From positions 90,770-154,769 of the forward strand of contig CAJAJL010000067.1 in assembly GCA_903940125.1 (NCBI GenBank): DNA of 64,000 bases, written 5' to 3'. The position numbers were made by a program, and so were the translations under genes. Under the pieces are notes generated by a model. That model ran no database searches, was not told the origin of the DNA, and saw only the letters and a program-made list of their open reading frames with translations. Below are positions 47,798 to 55,855 of the stretch, in pieces. Positions within the stretch are counted from its first letter, which is position 1; each line of letters opens with the position of its first letter. The stretch comes from an uncultured Chlorobiaceae bacterium (GTDB lineage Bacteria > Bacteroidota > Chlorobiia > Chlorobiales > Chlorobiaceae).

Positions 47798-47821
47798 ACA
47801 TATTATATATTACTAATATGT
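47798..47821. promoter_or_regulatory. 24-bp inverted repeat between ftsH and pyrF
   Basis: ACATATTA (47798-47805) and TAATATGT (47814-47821) are perfect reverse complements with an 8-base spacer. The site lies in the divergent ftsH/pyrF promoter region, so it could be an operator or part of a promoter. No protein can be assigned. Confidence 0.45.
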
Positions 47822-47891
47822 AAACTGTATTCCTGCAGTTATAAGTTTCACTGAGGTTTGCAGTCTACTTTTCAGCTGATTTATTTGCTTT

Positions 47892-47909
47892 ATACCCCTG
47901 ATACCCCTG
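47892..47909 (+). repeat. Two tandem copies of ATACCCCTG
   Basis: ATACCCCTG occurs twice without a gap at 47892-47909, about 55 bases before the pyrF start. It is short and may be chance, but it lies in the presumed leader of pyrF. Confidence 0.5.
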
Positions 47910-47963
47910 AAAACGTTCGGTAAAAAAGTTTTATTAAGAAACCCAGAGAGGCACAGGAAGTTA

Positions 47964-48788
47964 ATGAGTGTAGTTCGGGATAAGACAAACCACAGGATTT
48001 CAACAGTACAATCTCTCTTGTGTGTCGGGCTTGACAGTGATCCCGAGAAAATCCCCGGGATTTTTTTTGAGTATGAAAACCCTGTTCTTGAGTTTAACTG
48101 TTCAGTTATCAGAGCCACCTGTGATGTAGCTACAGCCTATAAGCTCAATACAGCTTTTTACGAAGCAAGAGGAATTGAGGGGTTACAGGATATGGAAAGA
48201 ACACTTCGCCATATTCCCGACACCGTCATGACTATTGCCGATGCAAAACGGGCTGATATCGGCAACACAAGCAGGATGTATGCTCAGGCTTTTTTTGAGC
48301 ATTGGGCTTTTGACGCTGTGACGGTTGCCCCATATATGGGGTTTGACTCCCTTGAGCCATTTTTCGCCTATGAGGATAAGCTGATTTTTGTTCTCGCCCT
48401 CACCTCGAATAAGGGTTCTGAAGATTTCGAAGAACAGCTGATGCAGAACGGATTACCCCTCTATCACCATGTGCTTGGAAAAGTTGCTTCATGGAGCAGA
48501 AACGGTAACGCCGGCGTTGTGGTCGGTGCTACAAAAAGCACCTTGCTTGGAGAGATCCGCAGGGAATTTCCCGATCTTTTTCTGCTGATTCCTGGTGTTG
48601 GCGCTCAGGGCGGGTCACTTGAAGACGCGGTGAATTTTGGTGTTGATGGTAACCGGCAAAGTGCTGTTATCAATGTCAGCAGAAGTTTAATCTACCCTTC
48701 CGGATCATTTTCAGATATTGATGATTATGAGCGGACGGTTGCCAGAGAAGCTTTGAAAATTCATGATGAAATGAAGCGTGTTTTATGA
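47964..48788 (+). CDS. pyrF: Orotidine 5'-phosphate decarboxylase (type 2)
   Basis: This 274-residue enzyme converts OMP to UMP, the last step of pyrimidine synthesis. LCVGLDSDPEKIP holds the first active-site aspartate, AYKLNTAFYEARG the lysine, and IADAKRADIGNTSRMYA the catalytic DxKxxD set. VTVAPYMGFDSLEPF and IPGVGAQGG are also typical. The size marks the longer type 2 branch found in mycobacteria and Bacteroidetes. The start is the ATG giving MSVVRDKTNH. glmS follows after 50 bases. Confidence 0.95.
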   Translation: MSVVRDKTNHRISTVQSLLCVGLDSDPEKIPGIFFEYENPVLEFNCSVIRATCDVATAYKLNTAFYEARGIEGLQDMERTLRHIPDTVMTIADAKRADIGNTSRMYAQAFFEHWAFDAVTVAPYMGFDSLEPFFAYEDKLIFVLALTSNKGSEDFEEQLMQNGLPLYHHVLGKVASWSRNGNAGVVVGATKSTLLGEIRREFPDLFLLIPGVGAQGGSLEDAVNFGVDGNRQSAVINVSRSLIYPSGSFSDIDDYERTVAREALKIHDEMKRVL

Positions 48789-48839
48789 TCTCAGGGACTT
48801 GGAACGAGGTTCTTAATCATATTAAAAATTGAAAAAGTT

Positions 48840-50684
48840 ATGTGTGGCATTGTAGGATATATAGGATGGCGCGAAGCTGCTCCACTGCTTCTGAAAGGAT
48901 TGAAGCGGCTTGAATACAGAGGTTATGATTCGGCAGGGGTCGCTTTGTTGAATGAAAGTCTTCTGGTTATGAAGCAGAAAGGCAGCGTCAGCGGTCTTGA
49001 AGCTGCTACTGAGGGGCTCAGTGCGGAAATGAAAGCTGCAACGGTCGGCATTGGCCATACCCGGTGGGCGACTCATGGTGAACCCAGTGATATCAATGCT
49101 CATCCTCACCAGAATACTGTTGGTGATATCGCGGTTATTCACAATGGGATTATTGAAAACTATTCCGTGCTCAAACAGGAGCTTATTTCCCAGGATTATA
49201 AATTTTCAAGCGATACGGATTCCGAGGTGCTGGTTCATCTGATCGACAGAATATGGAAAAGTGATTCCTCGCTTGATCTTGAATCGGCTACCCGCAATGC
49301 ACTTCGTCATGTTGATGGTGCATACGGTATTTGTGTTATTTCTTCGCGGGAGCCAGACAAGATTATTGTTGCACGCAAGGGCAGTCCTCTTGTGATCGGT
49401 ATCGGCACAGGGGAATATTTCATTGCTTCTGATGCCGCTCCGATTGTCGAGCATACCAATAAAGTGGTTTATCTCTCGGACGGTGAACTTGCCGTGGTGA
49501 AAAAGGATAGCTACGTTGTCAAGACGATTGACAATATCGAGCAGGAAAAGATTGTAACTGAACTTGATTTTTCGCTGGAAAAAATAGAGAAAGGCGGGTT
49601 TGAGCACTTCATGCTCAAGGAGATCTTCGAACAGCCTGCCGTCATGCATGATGTCATGCGGGGGCGCGTTCGCCTTGAAGAAGGAAGGATTTGTCTTGGC
49701 GGGATAGAGGATTATCTCGATCGTCTAAAACATGCCAAACGCATAGTCATCTGTGCCTGCGGAACAAGCTGGCATGCCGCTCTGATTGGTGAATATCTTA
49801 TCGAAGAGTTTGCGCGTATACCTGTCGAAGTCGACTATGCATCGGAGTTCAGGTATCGCAATCCCATTGTCGGTGTTGATGATGTGGTTATTCTCATTTC
49901 CCAGTCTGGTGAAACCGCCGATACCCTTGCAGCGCTTCGTACAGCTAAGGAAAAAGGAGCTCTTGTCATGGGTATCTGTAATGTTGTCGGTTCAACTATT
50001 GCCCGTGAAACCCTTTGCGGCATGTATACCCATGCCGGACCTGAGGTCGGCGTAGCCTCGACCAAAGCTTTTACAGCACAGGTGATCATGCTCTACATGC
50101 TTGCTCTGGCACTCAGCAGAGGAAGAACCCTTTCCCAGGACGAGATTACCATCAATCTTAGAGAACTTTCACGTCTTCCTGAAAAAGCCTCGCGCATTCT
50201 TGAGCTCGATTCGCAGATAAAGGATATAGCCGAAAGCTTCAAAGATGCAAGGAACGCACTTTATCTTGGTCGTGGTTACAATTTTCCTGTCGCTCTTGAA
50301 GGTGCGTTGAAACTCAAGGAGATCTCTTATATCCACGCCGAAGGTTATCCTGCAGCCGAAATGAAGCACGGACCTATTGCGTTGATCGACAGGGATATGC
50401 CGGTTATTTTTATTGCCACCCGCGATAGTACCTACGCCAAGATTCTCAGTAATATTGAGGAAGTGCGCAGCCGCAAAGGCAGGGTTATAGCTATTGCCAA
50501 TGAAGGGGATCAGGAAGTCAGCCGTCTGGCTGAACATGTCATCTACATTCCGCAATCTTCAGGGCCGATTACGCCTCTGTTAACGGTTATCCCTCTGCAG
50601 CTTCTTGCCTATCATATTGCTACACTCCGTGGCTGCAATGTTGACCGTCCGAGAAACCTGGCAAAATCAGTGACCGTGGAATAA
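48840..50684 (+). CDS. glmS: Glutamine-fructose-6-phosphate aminotransferase
   Basis: This 614-residue enzyme makes glucosamine 6-phosphate for cell-wall and lipopolysaccharide sugars. The catalytic cysteine is Cys2 in MCGIVGYIG. The glutaminase domain continues with GIGHTRWATHGEPS and VIHNGIIENY. Two SIS domains follow, with CGTSWHAALIGEY, SQSGETADTLAAL and GRGYNFPVALEGALKLKE. The C-terminus ends with RPRNLAKSVTVE, the expected tail. The 51-base gap before it is too short for a glmS ribozyme, and none was seen. Confidence 0.97.
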   Translation: MCGIVGYIGWREAAPLLLKGLKRLEYRGYDSAGVALLNESLLVMKQKGSVSGLEAATEGLSAEMKAATVGIGHTRWATHGEPSDINAHPHQNTVGDIAVIHNGIIENYSVLKQELISQDYKFSSDTDSEVLVHLIDRIWKSDSSLDLESATRNALRHVDGAYGICVISSREPDKIIVARKGSPLVIGIGTGEYFIASDAAPIVEHTNKVVYLSDGELAVVKKDSYVVKTIDNIEQEKIVTELDFSLEKIEKGGFEHFMLKEIFEQPAVMHDVMRGRVRLEEGRICLGGIEDYLDRLKHAKRIVICACGTSWHAALIGEYLIEEFARIPVEVDYASEFRYRNPIVGVDDVVILISQSGETADTLAALRTAKEKGALVMGICNVVGSTIARETLCGMYTHAGPEVGVASTKAFTAQVIMLYMLALALSRGRTLSQDEITINLRELSRLPEKASRILELDSQIKDIAESFKDARNALYLGRGYNFPVALEGALKLKEISYIHAEGYPAAEMKHGPIALIDRDMPVIFIATRDSTYAKILSNIEEVRSRKGRVIAIANEGDQEVSRLAEHVIYIPQSSGPITPLLTVIPLQLLAYHIATLRGCNVDRPRNLAKSVTVE

Positions 50685-50723
50685 CCCCGGAAACTCCCCA
50701 TCAAGAGAACCTGCATCGAACAT

Positions 50724-50769
50724 AAAGCAAGGAAAAGCGGTTAAGTTTTCCCTTGCTTTATAATTTTTA
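50724..50769 (+). terminator. Terminator after glmS
   Basis: AAAGCAAGG (50724-50732) pairs with CCTTGCTTT (50751-50759), and the inner AAAA/TTTT extends the stem. The AT-rich tract TATAATTTTTAT follows. Confidence 0.75.
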
Positions 50770-50861
50770 TCAGTGGGAATTATTATTCTCAACGGCCTGT
50801 TCAGTAACAGGTTAACCCGCGTTTCTGATAACGTGTTTGTTCACTACAACTGGGAAAGTGT

Positions 50862-51803
50862 ATGCATGATCATATTATTATTACCGGTGCGACCGGTGTC
50901 ATAGGCGTTGAACTTGCCCGTCAGCTGATTGGCCGGGGCGACAAAGTTGTTCTGCTCGTCCGTTCGCCTGAAAATGCAGCACGCAAAATTCCTGGTGCTG
51001 CCGGGTATGTCAAGTGGGACTCGGATATGGAAACCGGTGAATGGACTGGCTTTATCAACGGGGCAAAGGCTGTTGTTCATCTGGCAGGAAAACCACTGCT
51101 TGAAAGTCGCTGGAATGAAGCTCACAAGGAAGATTGCTATAATTCGAGAATCCTGGGTACAAGGCATATTGTATCTGCAATTCTCGCTGCAACAGAAAAA
51201 CCAAAGGTTTTTATTTCCGCATCAGCCATCGGCTACTATGGCTCTTTTGACCGTTGCGAAGATACTCCTGCTATTATCGAGTCAGGTGCTAAAGGCAGGG
51301 ATTTTCTTGCTAAAATCTGTATCGATTGGGAAAAGGAGGCGCTTGAAGCTGAAAAGACAGGAGTGCGTCTTGTGCTTCTGAGAACGGGTATTGTGCTGTC
51401 AACAAAAGGGGGAATGCTGCAAAAAATGCTTGCTCCTTTTAACTTCTTTCTTGGAGGGCCGATTGGTTCCGGCTTACAGTGTATTTCCTGGATTCATATC
51501 GATGATGAGATTGCCTGTATTCTTCAGTCTCTTGATAATTCTTCATACGAGGGCCCTGTTAATGCGGTCAGTCCTGAACCGGTTTCCATGAAGGATTTTT
51601 CAAGCCGGCTTGGTGAGGTTCTTGGCAGGCCATCTCTGTTGCCTGTGCCGAAATTTGCCGTTCAGCTTCTTATGGGGGAGGGTGGCGAATATGCTGTGAA
51701 AGGCCAGAAAGTCAAGCCTGGTTTTTTGCAGACTCAGGGATTTGTCTTCAGGTATCCGAAGCTGGCTGAAGCGCTTGCAGACCTTGTAAAAAACAAGAAA
51801 TAA
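50862..51803 (+). CDS. TIGR01777-family NAD(P)-dependent epimerase (YfcH-like)
   Basis: This 313-residue extended short-chain dehydrogenase has the nucleotide-binding loop TGATGVIG (8-15). SAKAVVHLAG-like text (GAKAVVHLAGKPL), ISASAIGYYG and RTGIVLSTKGGMLQKML follow, with the typical C-terminal cap from FFLGGPIGSG onward. This is the SulA/YfcH (TIGR01777) branch. Substrates are unknown, although cyanobacterial members have been tied to cell division. It is a single gene between two terminators. Confidence 0.88.
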   Translation: MHDHIIITGATGVIGVELARQLIGRGDKVVLLVRSPENAARKIPGAAGYVKWDSDMETGEWTGFINGAKAVVHLAGKPLLESRWNEAHKEDCYNSRILGTRHIVSAILAATEKPKVFISASAIGYYGSFDRCEDTPAIIESGAKGRDFLAKICIDWEKEALEAEKTGVRLVLLRTGIVLSTKGGMLQKMLAPFNFFLGGPIGSGLQCISWIHIDDEIACILQSLDNSSYEGPVNAVSPEPVSMKDFSSRLGEVLGRPSLLPVPKFAVQLLMGEGGEYAVKGQKVKPGFLQTQGFVFRYPKLAEALADLVKNKK

Positions 51804-51834
51804 AAAGTTTCACCCATTTTCCGCTGTACGTGAC

Positions 51835-51870
51835 AAAGCCAGACAGTGTTTGCAATGCTGTCTGGCTTTT
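51835..51870. terminator. Bidirectional terminator between the epimerase and the RRM gene
   Basis: AAAGCCAGACAG (51835-51846) and CTGTCTGGCTTT (51858-51869) form a perfect 12-bp stem with an 11-base loop. A/T runs on both sides serve both converging genes. Confidence 0.92.
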
Positions 51871-51888
51871 ATAAAAAAACGGAAAAGC

Positions 51889-52161
51889 TTAATAGCGCTC
51901 TCTTCTTACTGGTCTTTCTTCGCGTGGTCTGGCTTCATTTACCTTTATAGTGCGACCTTTCAAATCTTTGTCATTCATTGATTCGATGGCTTCCCGGGCT
52001 TCACTTTCATTGGGCATGTCAACAAATCCGAACCCTTTCGAACGTCCTGAAAACTTGTCGTTTATGATGTTCGCGCTGTCGACCTGTCCGAATTGAGAGA
52101 ACGCATCACGAAGATCATCTTCAGTAACAGTGTAAGGCAAATTGCCAATGTAAATATTCAT
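51889..52161 (-). CDS. RNA-binding protein with one RRM domain
   Basis: This 90-residue protein starts at the ATG giving MNIYIGNLPY. It has RNP2 (IYIGNL, 3-8) and RNP1 (KGFGFVDM), and a basic RERY tail. Small glycine-poor RRM proteins of this kind occur in cyanobacteria and Bacteroidetes/Chlorobi and are often cold-induced RNA chaperones. The long AT-rich region upstream may hold a regulated leader. Confidence 0.92.
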   Translation of the reverse strand: MNIYIGNLPYTVTEDDLRDAFSQFGQVDSANIINDKFSGRSKGFGFVDMPNESEAREAIESMNDKDLKGRTIKVNEARPREERPVRRERY

Positions 52162-52314
52162 TGTTGGTTTCAGTAAACATGTGCATTGATAGAAAGAAGC
52201 GCCGGCAGGCAACCAAGGCACAAATTACCTGCATAGCGATCAGACAACCATTGGCTGATTTCTGTGAGTAATTTATCGTAATTAATAGTTGTTTTCAAAA
52301 ATAAAATACTTGCA

Positions 52315-52332
52315 GCGTATAAAATTATACGC
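52315..52332. promoter_or_regulatory. 18-bp perfect palindrome GCGTATAA-AA-TTATACGC
   Basis: The 8-base arms (52315-52322 and 52325-52332) are exact reverse complements around AA, and each strand reads TATAAAAT or TATAAT inside. It may be an operator overlapping a -10 element of the RRM gene. Confidence 0.5.
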
Positions 52333-52492
52333 ATCCTCCATCGCACGGTACATGCCCAAAACCACCCTATAAACTTACTTTCACTTCCTTTTCTTTACAG
52401 TATTACCCCCATATCTGAGCTTGCCAAATCTGAAAACACATCCATACCGCATCATTGAAAATACTGAAAACTCTACATTTGCGTAATAAAAA

Positions 52493-52520
52493 TTGTTAAT
52501 ATTTTGGTTATAGTTAAAAT
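52493..52520 (+). promoter_or_regulatory. Candidate promoter of amt-glnK
   Basis: TTGTTA (52493-52498) and TAAAAT (52515-52520) stand 16 bases apart, 65 bases before the amt start. A perfect palindrome begins two bases further on. Confidence 0.5.
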
Positions 52521-52521
52521 A

Positions 52522-52543
52522 ATAACTACATATACGTAGTTAT
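52522..52543. promoter_or_regulatory. 22-bp inverted repeat before amt-glnK
   Basis: ATAACTAC (52522-52529) and GTAGTTAT (52536-52543) are exact reverse complements with a 6-base spacer. The site sits directly after the likely -10 element, where a bound dimeric regulator would block initiation. It does not fit the NtcA consensus GTA-N8-TAC. Confidence 0.55.
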
Positions 52544-52584
52544 CGTTAATAATTTAGGTTCGTTTAATTTTATTTATTCTATTC

Positions 52585-53919
52585 ATGAGTAAAAGAATTA
52601 TAACAATAATGCTTTTTCTGTCAGCAGCATCATTGTTTCATCAAGGCACAGCCCATGCAGCCCCGGCAGTGGTTACTGATACCGGTACTACCGCATGGAT
52701 GCTGACATCTACGGCACTTGTTCTCCTTATGATTCCTGGACTTGCCATGTTTTATGGCGGACTTGTCCGTACGAAGAATGTGATTGGAACCATGATGCAT
52801 AGTTTTTCCGCTATGGTGATTATCGGTGTTCTCTGGCCTCTGTTCGGTTATGCGCTAAGTTTTGGTCACGGTATTCTTGGAGGTTTTGTTGGATGGGACA
52901 ACCGTTATTTTATGCTGCAGGGCATAGATGATACTATAATGCCTACCCATATTCCCGAATATGTTTTTGCCATGTTTCAAGGTAAATTTGCCATTATTAC
53001 GCCTGCTCTGATTGCCGGTGCTTTTGCTGAAAGGGTTAATTTTAAAGGGTATGCCGTTTTTATTGCACTTTGGAGCGTTTTTGTCTACTCTCCTATCTGT
53101 CACTGGGTATGGGCGGCTGACGGCTTTCTTTTCAACCTTGGGGCAGCTGGTGCCATTGATTTTGCCGGCGGTACCGTTGTGCATATTTCTTCTGGAATTA
53201 CAGCACTTGTCGCAGCACTTTACCTCGGTAAAAGACGTGCTTATCCGAATAACGTCATGCATCCGAATAACCTTGTTATGACCCTTACCGGAGCAGGTCT
53301 GCTATGGGTTGGATGGTTCGGGTTCAATGCAGGCAGTGCTATCGCCAGCGATCTTGCAACTGCCAGGGCATTGACGGTCACACAGGTTGCTGCCGCAGCA
53401 GGCGCGTTTACCTGGATGATTATTGAGATATTCCAGCATGGCAAAGCCACAAGTCTTGGTGTGGCCTCTGGAATTTTAGCAGGTCTTGTTGCTATTACAC
53501 CTGCTGCCGGAGTGGTTCAGCCTTCAGGTGCTTTTGCACTTGGTGCACTTGCAGCTCTGTTTTGCTATACGGCAATACTGATCAAAAGCAAGCTTGGTTA
53601 TGACGATAGTCTTGATGCCTTCGGTGTCCATGGTGTTGGCGGTATTGTCGGTGCTCTTGCTCTTGTATTTTTTATCCGTCCTTCATGGATGGCTGATGCT
53701 GCCGCAAAAGTTGGAGGAAGCTGGACGGTTTGGCAGCAGCTTGGTGTTCAGGCTACTGCTGTAGGAGTAACCCTCGTCTATGCCGGGTTGGTTTCATTTA
53801 TTCTACTGTTCCTGGTTGAAAAAACAATAGGTCTGCGTATAAGCGAAAATGATGAAATGTCTGGTCTGGATCACAGTATGCATGGTGAGCATGGATATGG
53901 TCTTATCAACCTCAACTAA
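52585..53919 (+). CDS. amt: Ammonium transporter
   Basis: This 444-residue membrane channel of the Amt/MEP/Rh family has an N-terminal signal-like segment ending near AHA, followed by eleven predicted membrane segments. Key text is IPGLAMFYGGLVRTKN, FAGGTVVHISSG (first pore histidine), LLWVGWFGFNAGSA and DDSLDAFGVHGVGGIVGAL (second pore histidine). It brings in ammonium when it is scarce. glnK begins 8 bases after the stop, the usual amt-glnK pairing in which the PII protein gates the channel. Confidence 0.96.
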   Translation: MSKRIITIMLFLSAASLFHQGTAHAAPAVVTDTGTTAWMLTSTALVLLMIPGLAMFYGGLVRTKNVIGTMMHSFSAMVIIGVLWPLFGYALSFGHGILGGFVGWDNRYFMLQGIDDTIMPTHIPEYVFAMFQGKFAIITPALIAGAFAERVNFKGYAVFIALWSVFVYSPICHWVWAADGFLFNLGAAGAIDFAGGTVVHISSGITALVAALYLGKRRAYPNNVMHPNNLVMTLTGAGLLWVGWFGFNAGSAIASDLATARALTVTQVAAAAGAFTWMIIEIFQHGKATSLGVASGILAGLVAITPAAGVVQPSGAFALGALAALFCYTAILIKSKLGYDDSLDAFGVHGVGGIVGALALVFFIRPSWMADAAAKVGGSWTVWQQLGVQATAVGVTLVYAGLVSFILLFLVEKTIGLRISENDEMSGLDHSMHGEHGYGLINLN

Positions 53920-53927
53920 TTTTTTAA

Positions 53928-54269
53928 ATGAAACTGATAACCGCAATCATTCAGCCGGACAGGCTTGATCATGTTCGAGAAGCATTGATTCAGGCAGATA
54001 TAACAAGAATTACTGTCAGCCGCGTAACCGGTCATGGAAGGCAGGAGGACATTGAAATATATAGAGGTCAGAAAATCGCACCCAATCTTATTCCGAAAAT
54101 AAGAATTGATATTGCTGTCAACAACGAGTTTGTCGATATCACTGTTGATACGATCATTCAGGCTGCCAGCCATGGTGTCGGAGAGATTGGAGATGGAAAG
54201 ATATTCATAACCCCTCTTGAGGAGTGCATCCGTATAAGAACAAGGGAGCGAGGCGGTAAAGCGATTTAA
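53928..54269 (+). CDS. glnK: PII nitrogen-regulatory protein without the uridylylation tyrosine
   Basis: This 113-residue PII-family protein begins MKLITAIIQPDRLDHVREAL and contains VTGHGRQ and GVGEIGDGKIFITPLEE, the ATP-binding B-loop. In the T-loop the text is EDIEIYRGQKIAPNLIPK. Compared with E. coli GlnB it is one residue shorter, and the position of Tyr51 holds a non-tyrosine, so GlnD-type uridylylation at that site is not possible. It is likely to bind Amt and respond to 2-oxoglutarate and ATP/ADP. It sits directly behind amt. Confidence 0.93.
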   Translation: MKLITAIIQPDRLDHVREALIQADITRITVSRVTGHGRQEDIEIYRGQKIAPNLIPKIRIDIAVNNEFVDITVDTIIQAASHGVGEIGDGKIFITPLEECIRIRTRERGGKAI

Positions 54270-54279
54270 AATAAAATTG

Positions 54280-54873
54280 TTATTGCTGTATGACAATTGA
54301 TGAAGGTTTTGCAGATGCCGGTTCTGACGTGGGCGGCATCTGCTTCCATTCAGGGACGTAGGTGTTCAGCCATGTTTCGGCGCTGCTGTAGCCAAGTTTT
54401 GCCGCCTGGCGGAAGTCATCCAGACGTCCGGTTAGATCACCGGTTTTGCTTTTTGCGATTCCCCTGTGAAAAAACGCAGCACCCATTCTTTTATCAAGTT
54501 CTATGGCCAGTGAAAAATCGGGAATAGCTTCAGCATAATTGCCGGTTATGTTTTTTACCACCCCCCGGTTATAGTATCCGACAGCCTTGAAATAGGGTTC
54601 TCCATAAGTTATAACCATTGAGTAGTCGCTGATGGCCTGGGGATATTTTTTCAGCTGCTGCTCTGCAACGCCACGCATCTGGTAAGCCATCGCAAACGCA
54701 GGGTTGTTGTCAATGGCTTTGGAATATAATTTTACGGCATTTGAAAGATCACCCTGAAGGTGTTTTTCATATCCCTGGTTGAAATAGCTGTTCGCAGATT
54801 CAGCCAGGGTATTGCTTATGTTGACAAGCATAAATGCTGCAGCGATGGTGATAAAACATAAAATCCTTTTCAT
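54280..54873 (-). CDS. Exported TPR-repeat protein
   Basis: This 197-residue protein starts at the ATG giving MKRILCFITI. A frame further upstream would add 61 residues without signal-peptide sense. A signal peptide (to about residue 25) is followed by three to four TPR repeats, for example SYFNQGYEKHLQGDLSNAVKLYSKAI, AYQMRGVAEQQLKKYPQAISDYS and GYYNRGVVKNITGNYAEAIPDFS. It ends with a proline-rich tail. It is probably periplasmic and scaffolds an unknown complex. It is convergent with glnK, 10 bases away. Confidence 0.85.
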   Translation of the reverse strand: MKRILCFITIAAAFMLVNISNTLAESANSYFNQGYEKHLQGDLSNAVKLYSKAIDNNPAFAMAYQMRGVAEQQLKKYPQAISDYSMVITYGEPYFKAVGYYNRGVVKNITGNYAEAIPDFSLAIELDKRMGAAFFHRGIAKSKTGDLTGRLDDFRQAAKLGYSSAETWLNTYVPEWKQMPPTSEPASAKPSSIVIQQ

Positions 54874-55071
54874 GGATGGCCCGCGGCTCAATGGTCTATA
54901 ATGAATACAAACAGGTATGCTGCGTAGCATTTTACCATAGTTTTTGACATTAGCAGTGACTTTTTTTTGTGCATTGTTCAAAGTCCGCCTTTCATTCTGT
55001 TTATTTGCACAAGTTATTCTGCTTTTTCTATCTTGCTTCAAATAAAATATCATCAATGTACTCTCCCGTTA

Positions 55072-55821
55072 ATGTTCAGGATCAGCCTCGATGAATTTGA
55101 AGGGCCGCTTGATTTGCTGCTTTTTTTTATCCAGCGAGATGAACTGGATATTTATAATATTCCTATCTCAACCATTACCGCTGATTTTATTGGATATATC
55201 CATGATGTCAGAAACTTGAATCTTGAAGTTGCTGCAGAATTCATTTATATGGCATCCATGCTGATGAGCATCAAAGCAAAAATGCTGCTCCCCAGAGAAA
55301 CAATGGATGGTGCCGATACCGATGAGTTTGATCCGCGAACAGAACTTGTCCAGCGGTTACTGGAATACAAAAGGATCAAGGAGGCCTCAATTGCCCTGAG
55401 CCAGTTGGCAGAAGTTCGGGAAAACCTTTTTGGCCGTGGTTTTTTTGAGGAATTCGAGCCTGAGACTATCGATGAACTTGATGAACCGGTCAATCGACCA
55501 ACGCTTTACCATCTCATGCTTGCTTATAAATCCGTTCTTGAAAGCATGCCCCGACCCATGACTCGCAACGTTATGGATGCTCCGGTAACCGTTGAAGAAC
55601 AGACTTTGCTGATTCTTTCGCGACTGCAGGATCAGGTACAGGTCTCTTTTCTTTCGGTGCTTGAGGGAGTTACAGAACGGCTTATTCTTGTCGTCACCTT
55701 TCTTGCAGTTCTTGAATTGTGTAAAAATAGAAAAATTATTGTTATGGTAAAGGATGGCCATGACGATTTCTGGATTACCATGCGGACTGTGTTGAGCCAC
55801 CGTGTTGAGCCCTCATGTTGA
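55072..55821 (+). CDS. scpA: Segregation and condensation protein A
   Basis: This 249-residue kleisin bridges the SMC heads of the bacterial condensin. It starts at the ATG giving MFRISLDEFEGPLDLLLF, the highly typical ScpA beginning, although the open frame reaches further upstream. The text DIYNIPISTITADFIGYI and AAEFIYMASMLMSIKAKMLLP follows, and the C-terminal winged helix ends near VMVKDGHDDFW. scpB was not found in the window. The DUF1015 gene follows after 34 bases. Confidence 0.94.
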   Translation: MFRISLDEFEGPLDLLLFFIQRDELDIYNIPISTITADFIGYIHDVRNLNLEVAAEFIYMASMLMSIKAKMLLPRETMDGADTDEFDPRTELVQRLLEYKRIKEASIALSQLAEVRENLFGRGFFEEFEPETIDELDEPVNRPTLYHLMLAYKSVLESMPRPMTRNVMDAPVTVEEQTLLILSRLQDQVQVSFLSVLEGVTERLILVVTFLAVLELCKNRKIIVMVKDGHDDFWITMRTVLSHRVEPSC

Positions 55822-55855
55822 GCTATAGATAATAACCTTCTAAATATTGAGTCCT

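Larger units (their letters stand above)
52162..52584. promoter_or_regulatory. Divergent control region between the RRM gene and amt
   Basis: This 423-base stretch has no gene. It holds two palindromes (52315-52332 and 52522-52543) and a candidate amt promoter (52493-52520). The middle part, 52335-52440, is plain and C/T-rich on the plus strand. Confidence 0.6.

Noticed and set aside
48789..48839. glmS ribozyme before glmS
   Set aside because: The gap is only 51 bases and lacks the ribozyme core. It is too short.
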